Positions 1 to 8,621 of a DNA stretch of 64,000 bases are shown here, piece after piece. The notes beneath the pieces are model-generated. The model did no database searches. It was not told the DNA's origin and saw only the letters and a list, made by a program, of their open reading frames with translations. The DNA is from Paucibacter sp. Y2R2-4. GTDB lineage: Bacteria; Pseudomonadota; Gammaproteobacteria; Burkholderiales; Burkholderiaceae_C. The number at the start of each line of letters is the position of its first letter. Position 1 is the stretch's first letter. The translations under genes were made by a program, and so were the position numbers. Location of the stretch: contig NZ_JAJIRO010000001.1 in assembly GCF_025717535.1 (NCBI RefSeq), forward strand, positions 1,116,001-1,180,000, written 5' to 3'.

Positions 1-1575
1 CTGGCCTTGACACTGGGCCTAACGATTGGCCTAAGCATGAGCCTCTCGGCCCAAGATGCACAAGCAGCCCCGCTGCGTTGGGCGGCCCAAAATGACATCC
101 TGACCCTGGATCCGCATTCGCAAAACCACTCGACCACCAATGCGATCTTGATGCACGCCTATGAGGGCCTGACCCGCTATGGCGACAAGTACCAAGTCGA
201 GCCCGCTTTGGCGACCAAATGGACTTACATCTCCCCGACCCAGGTGCGTTTCGAATTGCGCCGCGGCGTTAAGTTCCACGACGGCTCGCCTTTCACCGCT
301 GATGATGTGATCTTCACCTTTGGCCGCATCAGCCAACCGCAAGGCACGATGCAAATTTACGTAGCCGGCATCAAGGAAATCAAAAAGATCGATGACTTCA
401 CCATCGATGTGATGCTCAGCGCGCCCACCCCCATCCTGCTGCGCAACATCATCGACTTCCGCATCATGAGCAAGACCTGGGCGGAGAAAAACAAAACCAC
501 CAATGTGCAGGACTACAAAGCGAAAGAGGACAACTACGCCTCTCGCAATGTGATGGGCACCGGCCCCTACAAGATCACCGGCTGGCAACCTGACCAGAAA
601 GTCAGCATGGTGGCCAACAAGGACTGGTGGGACGCCAAGAACGCCAGCAATGTGACCGAGGTCAGCTACCTGCCGATCAAGTCCGACCCGACGCGTGTTG
701 CCGCGCTGCTGTCGGGGGATGTGGACATGCTGACCGACCTGCCCACCCAGGACGTGGCCAAGCTCAAGAGCGATCCCAAGCTCAAGGTCATTGAAGGCCC
801 CGAGGTGCGCACCATCTTCTTTGTGATGGACCAAGGCAGCGAAGAGTTGCTGGGCTCCAATGTGAAGGGCAAAAACCCCTTCAAAGACAAGCGGGTGCGT
901 GAGGCGCTGAGTGTCGCGATTGACCGCGAGGCCATCAAGCGCACCATCATGCGCGGCTTGTCCATTCCGGCTGGCGTCATGGTGGCGCCGGGCGTCAACG
1001 GCAACACGCCCGAATTGGATGCACCGCTGAAGGCCGACACCGAAAAGGCCAAAAAGCTCTTGGCCGAAGCGGGCTACCCCGGCGGCTTTGAAGTGCCACT
1101 GAACTGCCCCAACAACCGCTACGTCAACGACGAAGAGGTCTGCCAGGCGGTGGTGGCCATGTGGGCCAAGATTGGTATCAAGGCCAAGCTGGCCGCCCTG
1201 CCGTTTGCGCAGCACAGCCAAACCTTCCAACGCTTTGAGGCACCGCTCTTCATGCTGGGCTGGGGCGTGGCCACCTATGACGCGCAGTATTTCCTTCAAG
1301 CCGTGGCGCGCACCAAGGCGACCGGCGCCGATGGCAACTTCAATTTCGCCAAACTCAGTGACGCCAAGCTTGACCAACTGGTGGACGGCATGAAGGTGGA
1401 AGTCGACGTCGCCAAGCGCAACGCCATGATTCGCGAGGCGCTGGTACGCGTGCGCGACGAGACCCTCTTCATCCCCCTGCACCACCAAATGCGCCCCTGG
1501 GCCATGCGCGCCAATGTAGAGACCATCCATCGCTCGGACGATCGCCCTGAGGCGCGCCTGACCCATATCAAGTAA
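1..1575 (+). CDS. ABC transporter substrate-binding protein, family 5 (peptide/opine type), 5'-truncated
   Basis: Extracellular solute-binding protein of the DppA/OppA/NikA type, which captures peptides or similar solutes in the periplasm and delivers them to an ABC importer. The reading frame is open to the first base of the window, so the true start and the first residues of the signal peptide lie upstream. What remains begins in a hydrophobic stretch ending ...SAQDAQAAP, a typical signal-peptidase cut region. The mature start (LRWAAQNDILTLDPHS) and the segments GLTRYGDKYQVEPALATKW, FHDGSPFTADDVIFTF and VREALSVAIDREAI are hallmark family 5 motifs. No permease or ATPase gene follows; the next gene is convergent, so any partners would be upstream of the window. 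The substrate cannot be read from sequence. Confidence 0.93.
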   Translation: MALTLGLTIGLSMSLSAQDAQAAPLRWAAQNDILTLDPHSQNHSTTNAILMHAYEGLTRYGDKYQVEPALATKWTYISPTQVRFELRRGVKFHDGSPFTADDVIFTFGRISQPQGTMQIYVAGIKEIKKIDDFTIDVMLSAPTPILLRNIIDFRIMSKTWAEKNKTTNVQDYKAKEDNYASRNVMGTGPYKITGWQPDQKVSMVANKDWWDAKNASNVTEVSYLPIKSDPTRVAALLSGDVDMLTDLPTQDVAKLKSDPKLKVIEGPEVRTIFFVMDQGSEELLGSNVKGKNPFKDKRVREALSVAIDREAIKRTIMRGLSIPAGVMVAPGVNGNTPELDAPLKADTEKAKKLLAEAGYPGGFEVPLNCPNNRYVNDEEVCQAVVAMWAKIGIKAKLAALPFAQHSQTFQRFEAPLFMLGWGVATYDAQYFLQAVARTKATGADGNFNFAKLSDAKLDQLVDGMKVEVDVAKRNAMIREALVRVRDETLFIPLHHQMRPWAMRANVETIHRSDDRPEARLTHIK

Positions 1576-1593
1576 AGCCCTCTTGCAGCAGCG

Positions 1594-1619
1594 ATGGCCA
1601 CCCACGGGTGGCCATTTTC
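1594..1619 (+). terminator. Rho-independent terminator after the binding-protein gene
   Basis: ATGGCCACC and GGTGGCCAT form a perfect 9-bp stem with loop CACG, followed by TTTTC. It sits 18 bases after the stop codon and touches the stop codon of the convergent AraC-type gene. Confidence 0.85.
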
Positions 1620-2718
1620 ATTGGGCTGCGATGTCCCCTCGCAAGCGAGCGCGCAAAGCGGAAGGCGTCAGGCCGAACCAGCGCCGCACCGTGCGGCTGA
1701 AATTGGAGGTATCCACAAAGCCCAACTCAGCGGCGATCACCTCCACTGAGCTCTTGCCCTGCCGCAAAGCGCGCAAGGTTTGTTCTTGGCGCACACCGTC
1801 CAGCACCGATTGATAACTGCAAGCCTCGGCGCGCAAATGGCGGATCAAGGTTCGCACTGACACATGGCAGTGGGCTGCCGCCTCGGCCACACCGGGAAAG
1901 GGCTCACCCGGTGATCGCTGCAGCAGCAATTGCTGCACGCGCAAGGCCCAAGGCCCCTGGCCGCCACGCGCCTGCGCCAATTCGCGCTCGCAATCCTGCC
2001 GAGCCGCCTCAAAAGCGCGCGGATCGGCGGTCAGGCAAGGCAGGCTCAGCTGCACGAGGCTCAGATGGAAGGCCAGCAGCGGCGCATCAAAAGCGATCGG
2101 CCCCTCAAAGCATTGCCGCAGCCGCGCCAACCAGCTCGGGTCCGGTGCTTGAGCAAAGGGCCAGTCAATCCGCATGCCCTGTACGCGATGACCCACCACC
2201 GACTCCATCAGACGCAGCGCCGTGCCCAGCACCATGTCCAAAACAAAGCCTCGCGCGTGGCCCAGGTCGCAGCACTCATGCACCAAGAGGACTGCCCCGG
2301 CCTCGCCTTGCTGCAACTCAAAACGCAACAGGCCATTGCGCAGCGAAGCAAATCGGGCCACGGTTTCCAAGGCCTGACGCAGGTCACGGCTGGCCACCAT
2401 CGCATAACCCATGGCGCCATGAGCCGAGATCTGCGCCATCTGACCCAGATCCAGGCCCAGGGCCGGCCGCTCACTGGCCGCCAAAGCCGCCAATACCAAC
2501 TGGTGAACGACGGCAAAGTCCAGCATCTGATCCCGCACCGAAAGCTCGTCCCAGCTCAGCCCGGCCGAGGCCAGGCTGCCCTCCACATCCGCCCCCAGGC
2601 TGCGCAACAACATGCACAGCAAGCGCGCATAGGTGGGGTGCACTTGCGCGGTGCCCAAGGGCTGGGTCGCACCAAGTTCGGCGGACGCAGTCATGGGCAA
2701 CGGACGAGTGGCTTTCAT
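1618..2718 (-). CDS. AraC family transcriptional regulator, probable regulator of alkB
   Basis: The N-terminal half (about residues 20-210) fits the arabinose-binding-like domain of the OruR/ArgR-type AraC subgroup (ALGLDLGQMAQISAHGAMGYAM, LRNGLLRFELQQGE). The C-terminal about 100 residues are the double helix-turn-helix: VAEAAAHCHVSVRTLIRHLR, then VIAAELGFVDTSNFSRTVRRWFGLTPSALR. I chose the ATG at 2718 (protein MKATRPLPM...); a longer open frame runs to 2856 but would overlap the divergent alkB start and has no better ribosome site. ATG 2694 is an alternative. Divergent arrangement with an alkane hydroxylase 93 bases away is the classic layout of an alkane-responsive AraC activator. That role is inferred from position. 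Confidence 0.88.
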   Translation of the reverse strand: MKATRPLPMTASAELGATQPLGTAQVHPTYARLLCMLLRSLGADVEGSLASAGLSWDELSVRDQMLDFAVVHQLVLAALAASERPALGLDLGQMAQISAHGAMGYAMVASRDLRQALETVARFASLRNGLLRFELQQGEAGAVLLVHECCDLGHARGFVLDMVLGTALRLMESVVGHRVQGMRIDWPFAQAPDPSWLARLRQCFEGPIAFDAPLLAFHLSLVQLSLPCLTADPRAFEAARQDCERELAQARGGQGPWALRVQQLLLQRSPGEPFPGVAEAAAHCHVSVRTLIRHLRAEACSYQSVLDGVRQEQTLRALRQGKSSVEVIAAELGFVDTSNFSRTVRRWFGLTPSALRARLRGDIAAQ

Positions 2719-2811
2719 CGCTTGGCACTTTATGACGAGAACTTGCCACTTGCCTCGGTGTTTGCGCAGGGGTGACGCAGCCAAACTGCGACAAACACAA
2801 GGAGACAAGCC

Positions 2812-4002
2812 ATGAGCCTCGCCATTCCCTCGCCTAAGAGCACGCCACCCGAACAAGCAGAGCCCTATCGCGACCGTAAGCGCTACGCTTGGCTGATGAG
2901 TTTGCTGGTGCCTGCCTCGGTAACGCTGGGCCCTGCTCTACTGGTCTGGAGCGGCGACGCCCGCCTGCTCTGGTTACCCGTGGCTTTTTTGTACGGCATC
3001 GTGCCGCTGATCGACTGGCTCTTGGGCACCGATCGCAGCAATCCGCCCGAGTCGGCAGTGCCGGCCTTGGACGCGGATCACTACTACCGCCGCATCACCT
3101 ACGCTTTGGTGCCCATTCTGTGGCTGGCCTTCATCTACTGCGTTTGGTTTGTGGCCACGCATGAACTGCCCTGGCATGGCGTCTTGGCCATGGTCATCAT
3201 CACCGGCTCGGTCGGCGGCTTTTGTATCAATCTGGGCCATGAGTTAGGCCACAAGCAAACAGCGCTCGAGCGCTGGCTGGCCAAGCTGGTGCTCGCCACC
3301 ACCGGCTATGGACACTTCTACATCGAGCACAACCGCGGTCACCACCGGGATGTGGCCACACCGTTGGACCCGGCCTCCTCGCGCATGGGGGAGTCGATTT
3401 ACCGCTTTGTGCTGCGCGAGATGCCGGGCGCCTTCAAGCGAGCCTGGGCGCTGGAAAGCGTCCGCCTGCAAAAGGCCAGCCTGCCGGTTTGGTCGCTGAA
3501 GAACAACGAGATCCTTCAACCGGCGCTGATCACCCTGGCCCTGTGGAGTGCGCTGACTGTTTGGCTAGGTCCGCAAGTCCTGCCCTTTATTCTGGCCACT
3601 GCCTTCTGGGCCAACTTCCAACTCACTTCCGCCAACTACATCGAGCACTACGGCCTGCTGCGCCAGCAACTGCCCAATGGCCGCTACGAGCCCTGCCAGC
3701 CGCATCACTCCTGGAACAGCAATCACATCTTCTCAAACTGGGCGGTGTTCCACTTGCAGCGCCACTCGGACCACCACGCCCATCCGCTGCGCCGCTACCA
3801 ATCACTGCGCCACTTTGAAAACCTGCCGCAACTGCCCAGTGGCTACTTTGGCATGTTCAGCATTGCCTACATCCCGCCGCTGTGGTTCAAGGTGATGGAC
3901 GAGCGCCTGCTGGCCGTGGTGGGACGTGACCCTCAGCGCATCAACTTCGAGCCCAGCAGAAAATCCGCCCTGATCGCGCGTTATGGGATGCGCTCAAATT
4001 GA
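2812..4002 (+). CDS. alkB: Alkane 1-monooxygenase (AlkB, membrane non-haem di-iron)
   Basis: Hydroxylates the terminal carbon of medium-chain n-alkanes in the inner membrane, using electrons from rubredoxin. All diagnostic histidine boxes are present: HELGHK near residue 143, EHNRGHH near 172, and LQRHSDHHAHP near 315, plus the AlkB signature NYIEHYGLLR. Length 396 aa is normal for the family. Hydrophobic segments occur at about residues 27-65, 96-140 and 230-260. The start is supported by AAGGAG eight bases upstream of the ATG. No rubredoxin or rubredoxin reductase gene is adjacent, so the electron-transfer partners must be elsewhere. Confidence 0.96.
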   Translation: MSLAIPSPKSTPPEQAEPYRDRKRYAWLMSLLVPASVTLGPALLVWSGDARLLWLPVAFLYGIVPLIDWLLGTDRSNPPESAVPALDADHYYRRITYALVPILWLAFIYCVWFVATHELPWHGVLAMVIITGSVGGFCINLGHELGHKQTALERWLAKLVLATTGYGHFYIEHNRGHHRDVATPLDPASSRMGESIYRFVLREMPGAFKRAWALESVRLQKASLPVWSLKNNEILQPALITLALWSALTVWLGPQVLPFILATAFWANFQLTSANYIEHYGLLRQQLPNGRYEPCQPHHSWNSNHIFSNWAVFHLQRHSDHHAHPLRRYQSLRHFENLPQLPSGYFGMFSIAYIPPLWFKVMDERLLAVVGRDPQRINFEPSRKSALIARYGMRSN

Positions 4003-4090
4003 GGTTTATGGAAGCGCGGCCCCGCCCTTTTTAGAGAGCCGCCTCCATTGACAGACGTATTCACTTGCTACGATTGAAGATCGGGAATAC

Positions 4091-4106
4091 TTTAGATATA
4101 TCTAAA
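4091..4106. promoter_or_regulatory. AT-rich 16-bp perfect palindrome upstream of the symporter gene
   Basis: TTTAGATATATCTAAA is its own reverse complement and lies 84 bases before the symporter ATG, in the only gap before that gene. A 16-bp perfect AT palindrome in such GC-rich surroundings looks like an operator for a dimeric regulator. The regulator is unknown. Confidence 0.5.
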
Positions 4107-4189
4107 AAGCGTATTGCGTCGGACCTTGTGCCCTCAGCCGCCCCCTGCGTTGAACCGAGACTGAGGGTGCGAACAACCAAGGAGTCCGT

Positions 4190-5827
4190 ATGCCCGAAAG
4201 TTGTCGCCAAAGGCGCAGCTCATTTGTCCCTGTCAAAGGGCAGTCCTTTCAAGCCGATCCGGCGCGCCCAGGCTGCGCTAGCCTTGGTCGCAGCGCGGCC
4301 TTCATTGCCCTGCTCGGCTTGGGCCTACCCAGTTGGGCTCATGCCCAAGGTTTTGACCAAGCCGTTGATCATTTCTTCGCCAATACCTTTGGCTGGTTCG
4401 TTGATTTGATTTTCTATTCGGTGCCGATCGCCGGCACCCAGTTCCCCTTGATCGCCGGCTGGCTGATGCTGGCGGCGCTGATCTTCAGCGTCTACTTTGG
4501 CTTTCCGCAACTGTTCAAAGCCAAGCTGGCCCTCGACATCGTGCGCGGCCGCTACAGCAACCCCAAGGACCGCGAGCCCGGCGAGGTCAGCCACTTTCAG
4601 GCCCTGACCACCGCACTCTCTGGCACCGTCGGCTTGGGCAATATGGCCGGCGTCGGCGTGGCCGTGGCCATCGGCGGGCCGGGCGCCACCTTCTGGATGA
4701 TCATCGTCGGCTTGCTCGGCATGGCCACCAAGTTCACCGAATGCACGCTGGGCGTGAAATACCGCACCGTGCTGCCCTCCGGCGCCATCTCGGGTGGGCC
4801 GATGTACTACCTGCGTGACGGCTTGGCTGAGCGGGGTCTGCCCCGCCTGGGCAAGCTGCTGGCGGCGGGCTTTGCCTTGATGGCAGTGCTGGGCGCCTTG
4901 GGCGGCGGCAATATGTTCCAGGGCAATCAGGCTAACGCAATGATTGTCCAGACCTTCGATCTGCCCACCGGCTATGGCTGGGTAGTCGGATTGATCCTGG
5001 CGCTGCTGGTGTTTGGCGTGATGTTGGGCGGCATGCCCAAGATAGGCGCTGTCACCGCACGCTTGGTGCCCTGGATGGCCTTTCTCTACATCGGCCTCAC
5101 AGCGGCCGTGTTGATCGTCAACTTCGAGCGCATCCCACAAGCCTTCAGCTCCATTCTGGAAGGCGCCTTCCGCGCTGAAGGTGTGGCCGGCGGCGTGCTG
5201 GGCGCGCTGATCCAAGGTTTGAAGCGCGCCACGTTTTCGAATGAAGCCGGCGTAGGCTCTTCGGCCATCGCGCACAGCGCGGTCAAGACCAAGGAGCCCG
5301 TCACCGAAGGTTTGGTGGCCCTGCTGGAGCCCTTCATTGACACGGTGGTGATCTGCACCATGACCGCCTTGGTGATCACCATCGCCGGCATCAATATGGG
5401 GCCCTACCCCAACCCCACAGGTCTGAGTGGCATCGAGCTGACCTCGGCCGCCTTCCAAGAGACGGCGGCCTGGTTCCGTTATCCCTTGGCCTTGGCGGTG
5501 GTGGTGTTCGCCGTATCCACCATGATCAGCTGGGGCTATTACGGCCTCAAAGCCTGGACTTATCTGCTGGGTGAAAGCCGGCTCAGCGCTGCAGCCTTCA
5601 AGCTATTGTTCTGCAGCTTTGTGGTGGTGGGCGCCTCGATCAACTTTGGCGCGGTCATCAACTTCTCAGACGCCGCCATCTTCGCGATGTCGATCTTCAA
5701 TTTGATCGGTGTGTATCTGCTGGCGCCGGTGGTCAAGGCTGAATATCAGCAGTTCCTGGCCAAGATCGAGTCGGGTCAATTGAAGCGATATCCAAAAGCC
5801 AGACCCGCACTTTCAGCAAGCGCCTAA
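4190..5827 (+). CDS. Alanine/glycine:cation symporter family protein (AGCS)
   Basis: Sodium- or proton-coupled uptake of alanine or glycine across the inner membrane. Family motifs: ALTTALSGTVGLGNMAGV with GGPGATFWM, GGPMYYLRDGL, the conserved GVGSSAIAHSAVKTKEPVTEG region, and STMISWGYYG near the C-terminus. About ten to eleven hydrophobic segments follow one another from residue 60 on. The ATG is preceded by AAGGAG (4179-4184). The product is 545 aa, longer than many AGCS proteins, because of about 50 extra N-terminal residues that include a signal-like stretch (AFIALLGLGLPSWAHAQ). A 16-bp palindrome stands in the leader. Substrate choice between alanine and glycine is not resolved. Confidence 0.93.
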   Translation: MPESCRQRRSSFVPVKGQSFQADPARPGCASLGRSAAFIALLGLGLPSWAHAQGFDQAVDHFFANTFGWFVDLIFYSVPIAGTQFPLIAGWLMLAALIFSVYFGFPQLFKAKLALDIVRGRYSNPKDREPGEVSHFQALTTALSGTVGLGNMAGVGVAVAIGGPGATFWMIIVGLLGMATKFTECTLGVKYRTVLPSGAISGGPMYYLRDGLAERGLPRLGKLLAAGFALMAVLGALGGGNMFQGNQANAMIVQTFDLPTGYGWVVGLILALLVFGVMLGGMPKIGAVTARLVPWMAFLYIGLTAAVLIVNFERIPQAFSSILEGAFRAEGVAGGVLGALIQGLKRATFSNEAGVGSSAIAHSAVKTKEPVTEGLVALLEPFIDTVVICTMTALVITIAGINMGPYPNPTGLSGIELTSAAFQETAAWFRYPLALAVVVFAVSTMISWGYYGLKAWTYLLGESRLSAAAFKLLFCSFVVVGASINFGAVINFSDAAIFAMSIFNLIGVYLLAPVVKAEYQQFLAKIESGQLKRYPKARPALSASA

Positions 5828-5854
5828 GACCCAGGCTAAGGGGCACGTATGAGC

Positions 5855-6097
5855 CCTCTACTCACAAACCGTAGAGGTCCGGCGAATGCCAATCGTCGTC
5901 GCGGGCGCATGTCCACTCCTGTCTGGGCCAGCGGCCTAGCCCTTCGCTAGGTACAAGCCGTCCTGCTCCGGCAGGATCGGCTTTCGCACATGAGCGATCG
6001 CCGAAGGCGTCGGGTGTACGGTGAAGCGAAGTCAAGGGGGAGGGTCTGGCACAGCCAGACCCGGAGGACATGAGCGGAGCCTTATGCCCGAGGGCAT
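5855..6097. other. Hairpin-dense intergenic region before dctA
   Basis: The 400-base gap between the symporter and dctA has no credible gene but contains a run of six strong inverted repeats: CCTCTAC/GTAGAGG (5855-5877), CCTAGC/GCTAGG (5935-5951), AAGCCG-TCCTGC with its complement carrying one bulge (5955-5983), CGCC/GGCG (5999-6009), GGGTCTGGC/GCCAGACCC (6042-6062) and ATGCCC/GGGCAT (6084-6097). ATGTCC (5909-5914) also matches GGACAT (6066-6071), which could close much of the region. ACATGAGCG occurs twice (5988-5996, 6068-6076). None of the hairpins has a U-tract on either strand, so this is not a simple terminator cluster. It may be a structured leader of dctA, a small RNA or a structured repeat. 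Confidence 0.55.
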
Positions 6098-6227
6098 CGG
6101 CCAGTGAAACACAATAGCCCGGGTCGCGCCGCCCAATGCCATTCCAGCCCCACCCATCTGCAATTCCCCTCATATGAAACAGGGTTTTCAGCGCGCAAGA
6201 TAAGCCCAAGCAGACATTGGAGCTCAT

Positions 6228-7550
6228 ATGCAAGCGAGACAGCCGATCTACAAATCCCTCTATGCCCAGGTCATCAGCGCCATCGTCATTGGCGTGTTGC
6301 TGGGTCACTTCTACCCCGAGAGCGGCGCGGCGATGAAGCCGCTGGGCGATGGATTCATCAAGCTGATCAAGATGATCATCGCCCCCATCATCTTCTGTAC
6401 CGTGGTGGTGGGCATCGCGGGCATGGAAGACATGAAGAAGGTCGGCAAGACCGGCGGCCTGGCCTTGCTCTACTTCGAGATTGTTTCCAGCCTCGCCTTG
6501 GTCATCGGCCTGGTGGTGGTCAATGTGCTGCAGCCCGGCGTCGGCATGAATGTGGACCCGGCGCATCTCGACACCAAGGGCATTGCCGCCTACACCGGCC
6601 CCGGCAAGATGCAGAGCACCACCGAGTTCCTGCTGGCCATCATCCCCACCACAGTGGTCGATGCCTTTGCCAAGGGCGAGATGCTGCAAGTGCTGTTGAT
6701 CGCGGTGCTGTTCGGCTTTGCCCTGCATCGCTTTGGCGGCCGCGGCACGCTGGTGTTTGATTTGATCGAGAAGAGCAGCCATGTGCTGTTTGTGATCGTT
6801 GGCTACATCATGAAGCTGGCGCCGATCGGCGCGTTTGGCGCCATGTCCTTCACCATTGGCAAATACGGCCTGGGCTCGCTGGTGCAGTTGGCCAAGCTGA
6901 TGGGCAGCTTCTATCTGACCTGCTTGCTCTTCATCATCATCGTCTTGGGCGGCATCGCGCGCTTTCATGGCTTCTCGATCTTCAAGTTCATCCGCTACAT
7001 CAAAGAAGAGCTGCTGATCGTGCTGGGCACCTCGTCATCAGAATCAGTGCTGCCACGCATGATGGCCAAGATGGAAAACCTGGGCGCCAAAAAGTCCACC
7101 GTGGGCTTGGTGATCCCGACCGGCTACTCCTTCAATCTGGACGGCACCTCCATCTACTTGACCATGGCGGCGGTCTTCATCGCGCAGGCCACCAACACGC
7201 CGATGACGCTGACGCAGCAGCTGACCCTGCTGGCCGTGCTCTTGCTGACCTCCAAGGGCGCAGCGGGCGTGACCGGCAGCGGATTCATCGTGCTGGCCGC
7301 CACGCTGAGCGCAGTGGGTGGTGTGCCCGTGGCCGGCTTGGCGCTGATCCTAGGCATCGACCGTTTCATGAGCGAGGCGCGCGCGCTGACCAATCTGATT
7401 GGCAATGGCGTGGCGACTCTGGTGGTGGCCAAGTGGACCGGCGATTTGGACATGGCCCGCATGCAGCGACATCTGAACAACGAGACCGAGTTGGAAGCGG
7501 AAGCGCCTGAACAGGTACTGGACCGCGTCAACAGTCATTTGAAGGCTTAG
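6228..7550 (+). CDS. dctA: C4-dicarboxylate:cation symporter DctA
   Basis: Inner-membrane uptake of succinate, fumarate and malate with protons or sodium. 440 aa, close to the usual length of about 430. Diagnostic glutamate-transporter-fold motifs are present: the serine-rich hairpin [13 protein letters not shown], the substrate/cation helix [23 protein letters not shown], and the second hairpin [19 protein letters not shown]. The start is preceded by TTGGAG. The gene stands alone, with the hairpin-rich region upstream and a terminator after it. No DctB/DctD two-component pair is in the window. Confidence 0.96.
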   Translation: MQARQPIYKSLYAQVISAIVIGVLLGHFYPESGAAMKPLGDGFIKLIKMIIAPIIFCTVVVGIAGMEDMKKVGKTGGLALLYFEIVSSLALVIGLVVVNVLQPGVGMNVDPAHLDTKGIAAYTGPGKMQSTTEFLLAIIPTTVVDAFAKGEMLQVLLIAVLFGFALHRFGGRGTLVFDLIEKSSHVLFVIVGYIMKLAPIGAFGAMSFTIGKYGLGSLVQLAKLMGSFYLTCLLFIIIVLGGIARFHGFSIFKFIRYIKEELLIVLGTSSSESVLPRMMAKMENLGAKKSTVGLVIPTGYSFNLDGTSIYLTMAAVFIAQATNTPMTLTQQLTLLAVLLLTSKGAAGVTGSGFIVLAATLSAVGGVPVAGLALILGIDRFMSEARALTNLIGNGVATLVVAKWTGDLDMARMQRHLNNETELEAEAPEQVLDRVNSHLKA

Positions 7551-7569
7551 ATCAGGGTCCTACTGAAAA

Positions 7570-7603
7570 AAAGCCCCGGTGCGCACGCAGCCGGGGCTTT
7601 CTT
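7570..7603. terminator. Bidirectional terminator between dctA and the nitronate monooxygenase gene
   Basis: AAAGCCCCGG pairs with CCGGGGCTTT across an 11-base loop. The A-run before it and the T-rich sequence after it let it work for both converging genes. Confidence 0.88.
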
Positions 7604-7638
7604 CATGTCATGGGGCAGCGCTTAGCTGCCGTGCGACT

Positions 7639-8592
7639 TCAACGCAGAGCCAAGCGCTCACGCGCGGCCTGGTACTCACGCGCCAAGCGCGCCACCAACT
7701 GAGCTGCCGGCAGCACTTCTCGCACCGCGCCAATACCTTGGCCGCAGCCCCAGATGTCTTTCCAGGCCTTTTTGGCATCGCCGCCAAAGTTCATTGCGCT
7801 GGGGTCGCTCTCGGGCAGTTTGTCCGGATCCATGCCCGCATTGACGATGGAGCCACGCAGGTAGTTGCCGTGCACGCCGGTAAAGAGATTGCTGTAGACG
7901 ATGTCATCGCTATTGCTATCCACAATCATCTGCTTGTAGGCATCGGATGCGCGCGCCTCTTCGGTGGCAATGAAGGCCGAGCCGATGTAGGCAAAGTCGG
8001 CGCCCATGGCTTGAGCCGCCAAGACCGCGTCGCCGCTGGCGATGGAGCCCGACAAAGCCACCGGGCCATCGAACCATTCGCGGATCTCCTGGATCAAGGC
8101 AAAGGGGCTCTTCACCCCCGCGTGGCCACCAGCGCCAGCGGCCACGGCGATCAAGCCATCGGCGCCCTTCTCGATCGCCTTCTTGGCGAACTTGTTGTTG
8201 ATGATGTCGTGCAGCACCACGCCGCCCCAGGCATGCACGGCCTGGTTGACGTCTTCACGCGCGCCCAGCGAGGTGATGATGATGGGCACCTTGTACTTGG
8301 CGCACACCGCCATATCGTGCTCGAGCCGTTCATTGCTCTTGTGCACGATCTGGTTGATGGCAAAAGGCGCAGCTGGCTTGTCCGGATTGGCCTTGTTGTA
8401 GGCCGCCAGCTCGGTGGTGATTTCATTCAACCACTCATCCAGCAACTCGGCCGGGCGCGCGTTCAGCGCCGGCATGGAACCCACCACGCCGGCCTTGCAC
8501 TGGGCGATCACCAACTTGGGGTTGCTGATGATGAAGAGCGGCGAGCCGATGATGGGCAGCGGCAGGTTTTGCAGAATCGGGGGCAAGGACAC
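7639..8592 (-). CDS. Nitronate monooxygenase family protein (2-nitropropane dioxygenase-like)
   Basis: FMN-dependent TIM-barrel enzyme of the NPD family; members oxidise alkyl nitronates such as propionate 3-nitronate. Family marks are the N-terminal PIIGSPLFIISNPKLVIAQCKAGVVGS, the FMN/active-site segment GADGLIAVAAGAGGHAG with the conserved histidine, and ALSGSIASGDAVLAAQAMGADFAYIGSAF. The start is GTG at 8592 with GGAG seven bases upstream. It follows the acyl-CoA dehydrogenase by 29 bases on the same strand, so it is likely the last gene of that unit. The natural substrate is uncertain. Confidence 0.9.
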   Translation of the reverse strand: MSLPPILQNLPLPIIGSPLFIISNPKLVIAQCKAGVVGSMPALNARPAELLDEWLNEITTELAAYNKANPDKPAAPFAINQIVHKSNERLEHDMAVCAKYKVPIIITSLGAREDVNQAVHAWGGVVLHDIINNKFAKKAIEKGADGLIAVAAGAGGHAGVKSPFALIQEIREWFDGPVALSGSIASGDAVLAAQAMGADFAYIGSAFIATEEARASDAYKQMIVDSNSDDIVYSNLFTGVHGNYLRGSIVNAGMDPDKLPESDPSAMNFGGDAKKAWKDIWGCGQGIGAVREVLPAAQLVARLAREYQAARERLALR

Positions 8593-8621
8593 GTGAGTCT
8601 CCGTTCTATTTTCTAGTTGGC

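Noticed and set aside
31-1605. 524-codon antisense frame opposite the ABC binding protein
   Set aside because: Shadow of a clear family 5 binding-protein gene; composition is not protein-like.
5862-6968. 368-codon minus-strand frame across the dctA leader and dctA
   Set aside because: Antisense shadow of dctA fused to the hairpin-rich gap; histidine/glutamine-rich nonsense without domains.
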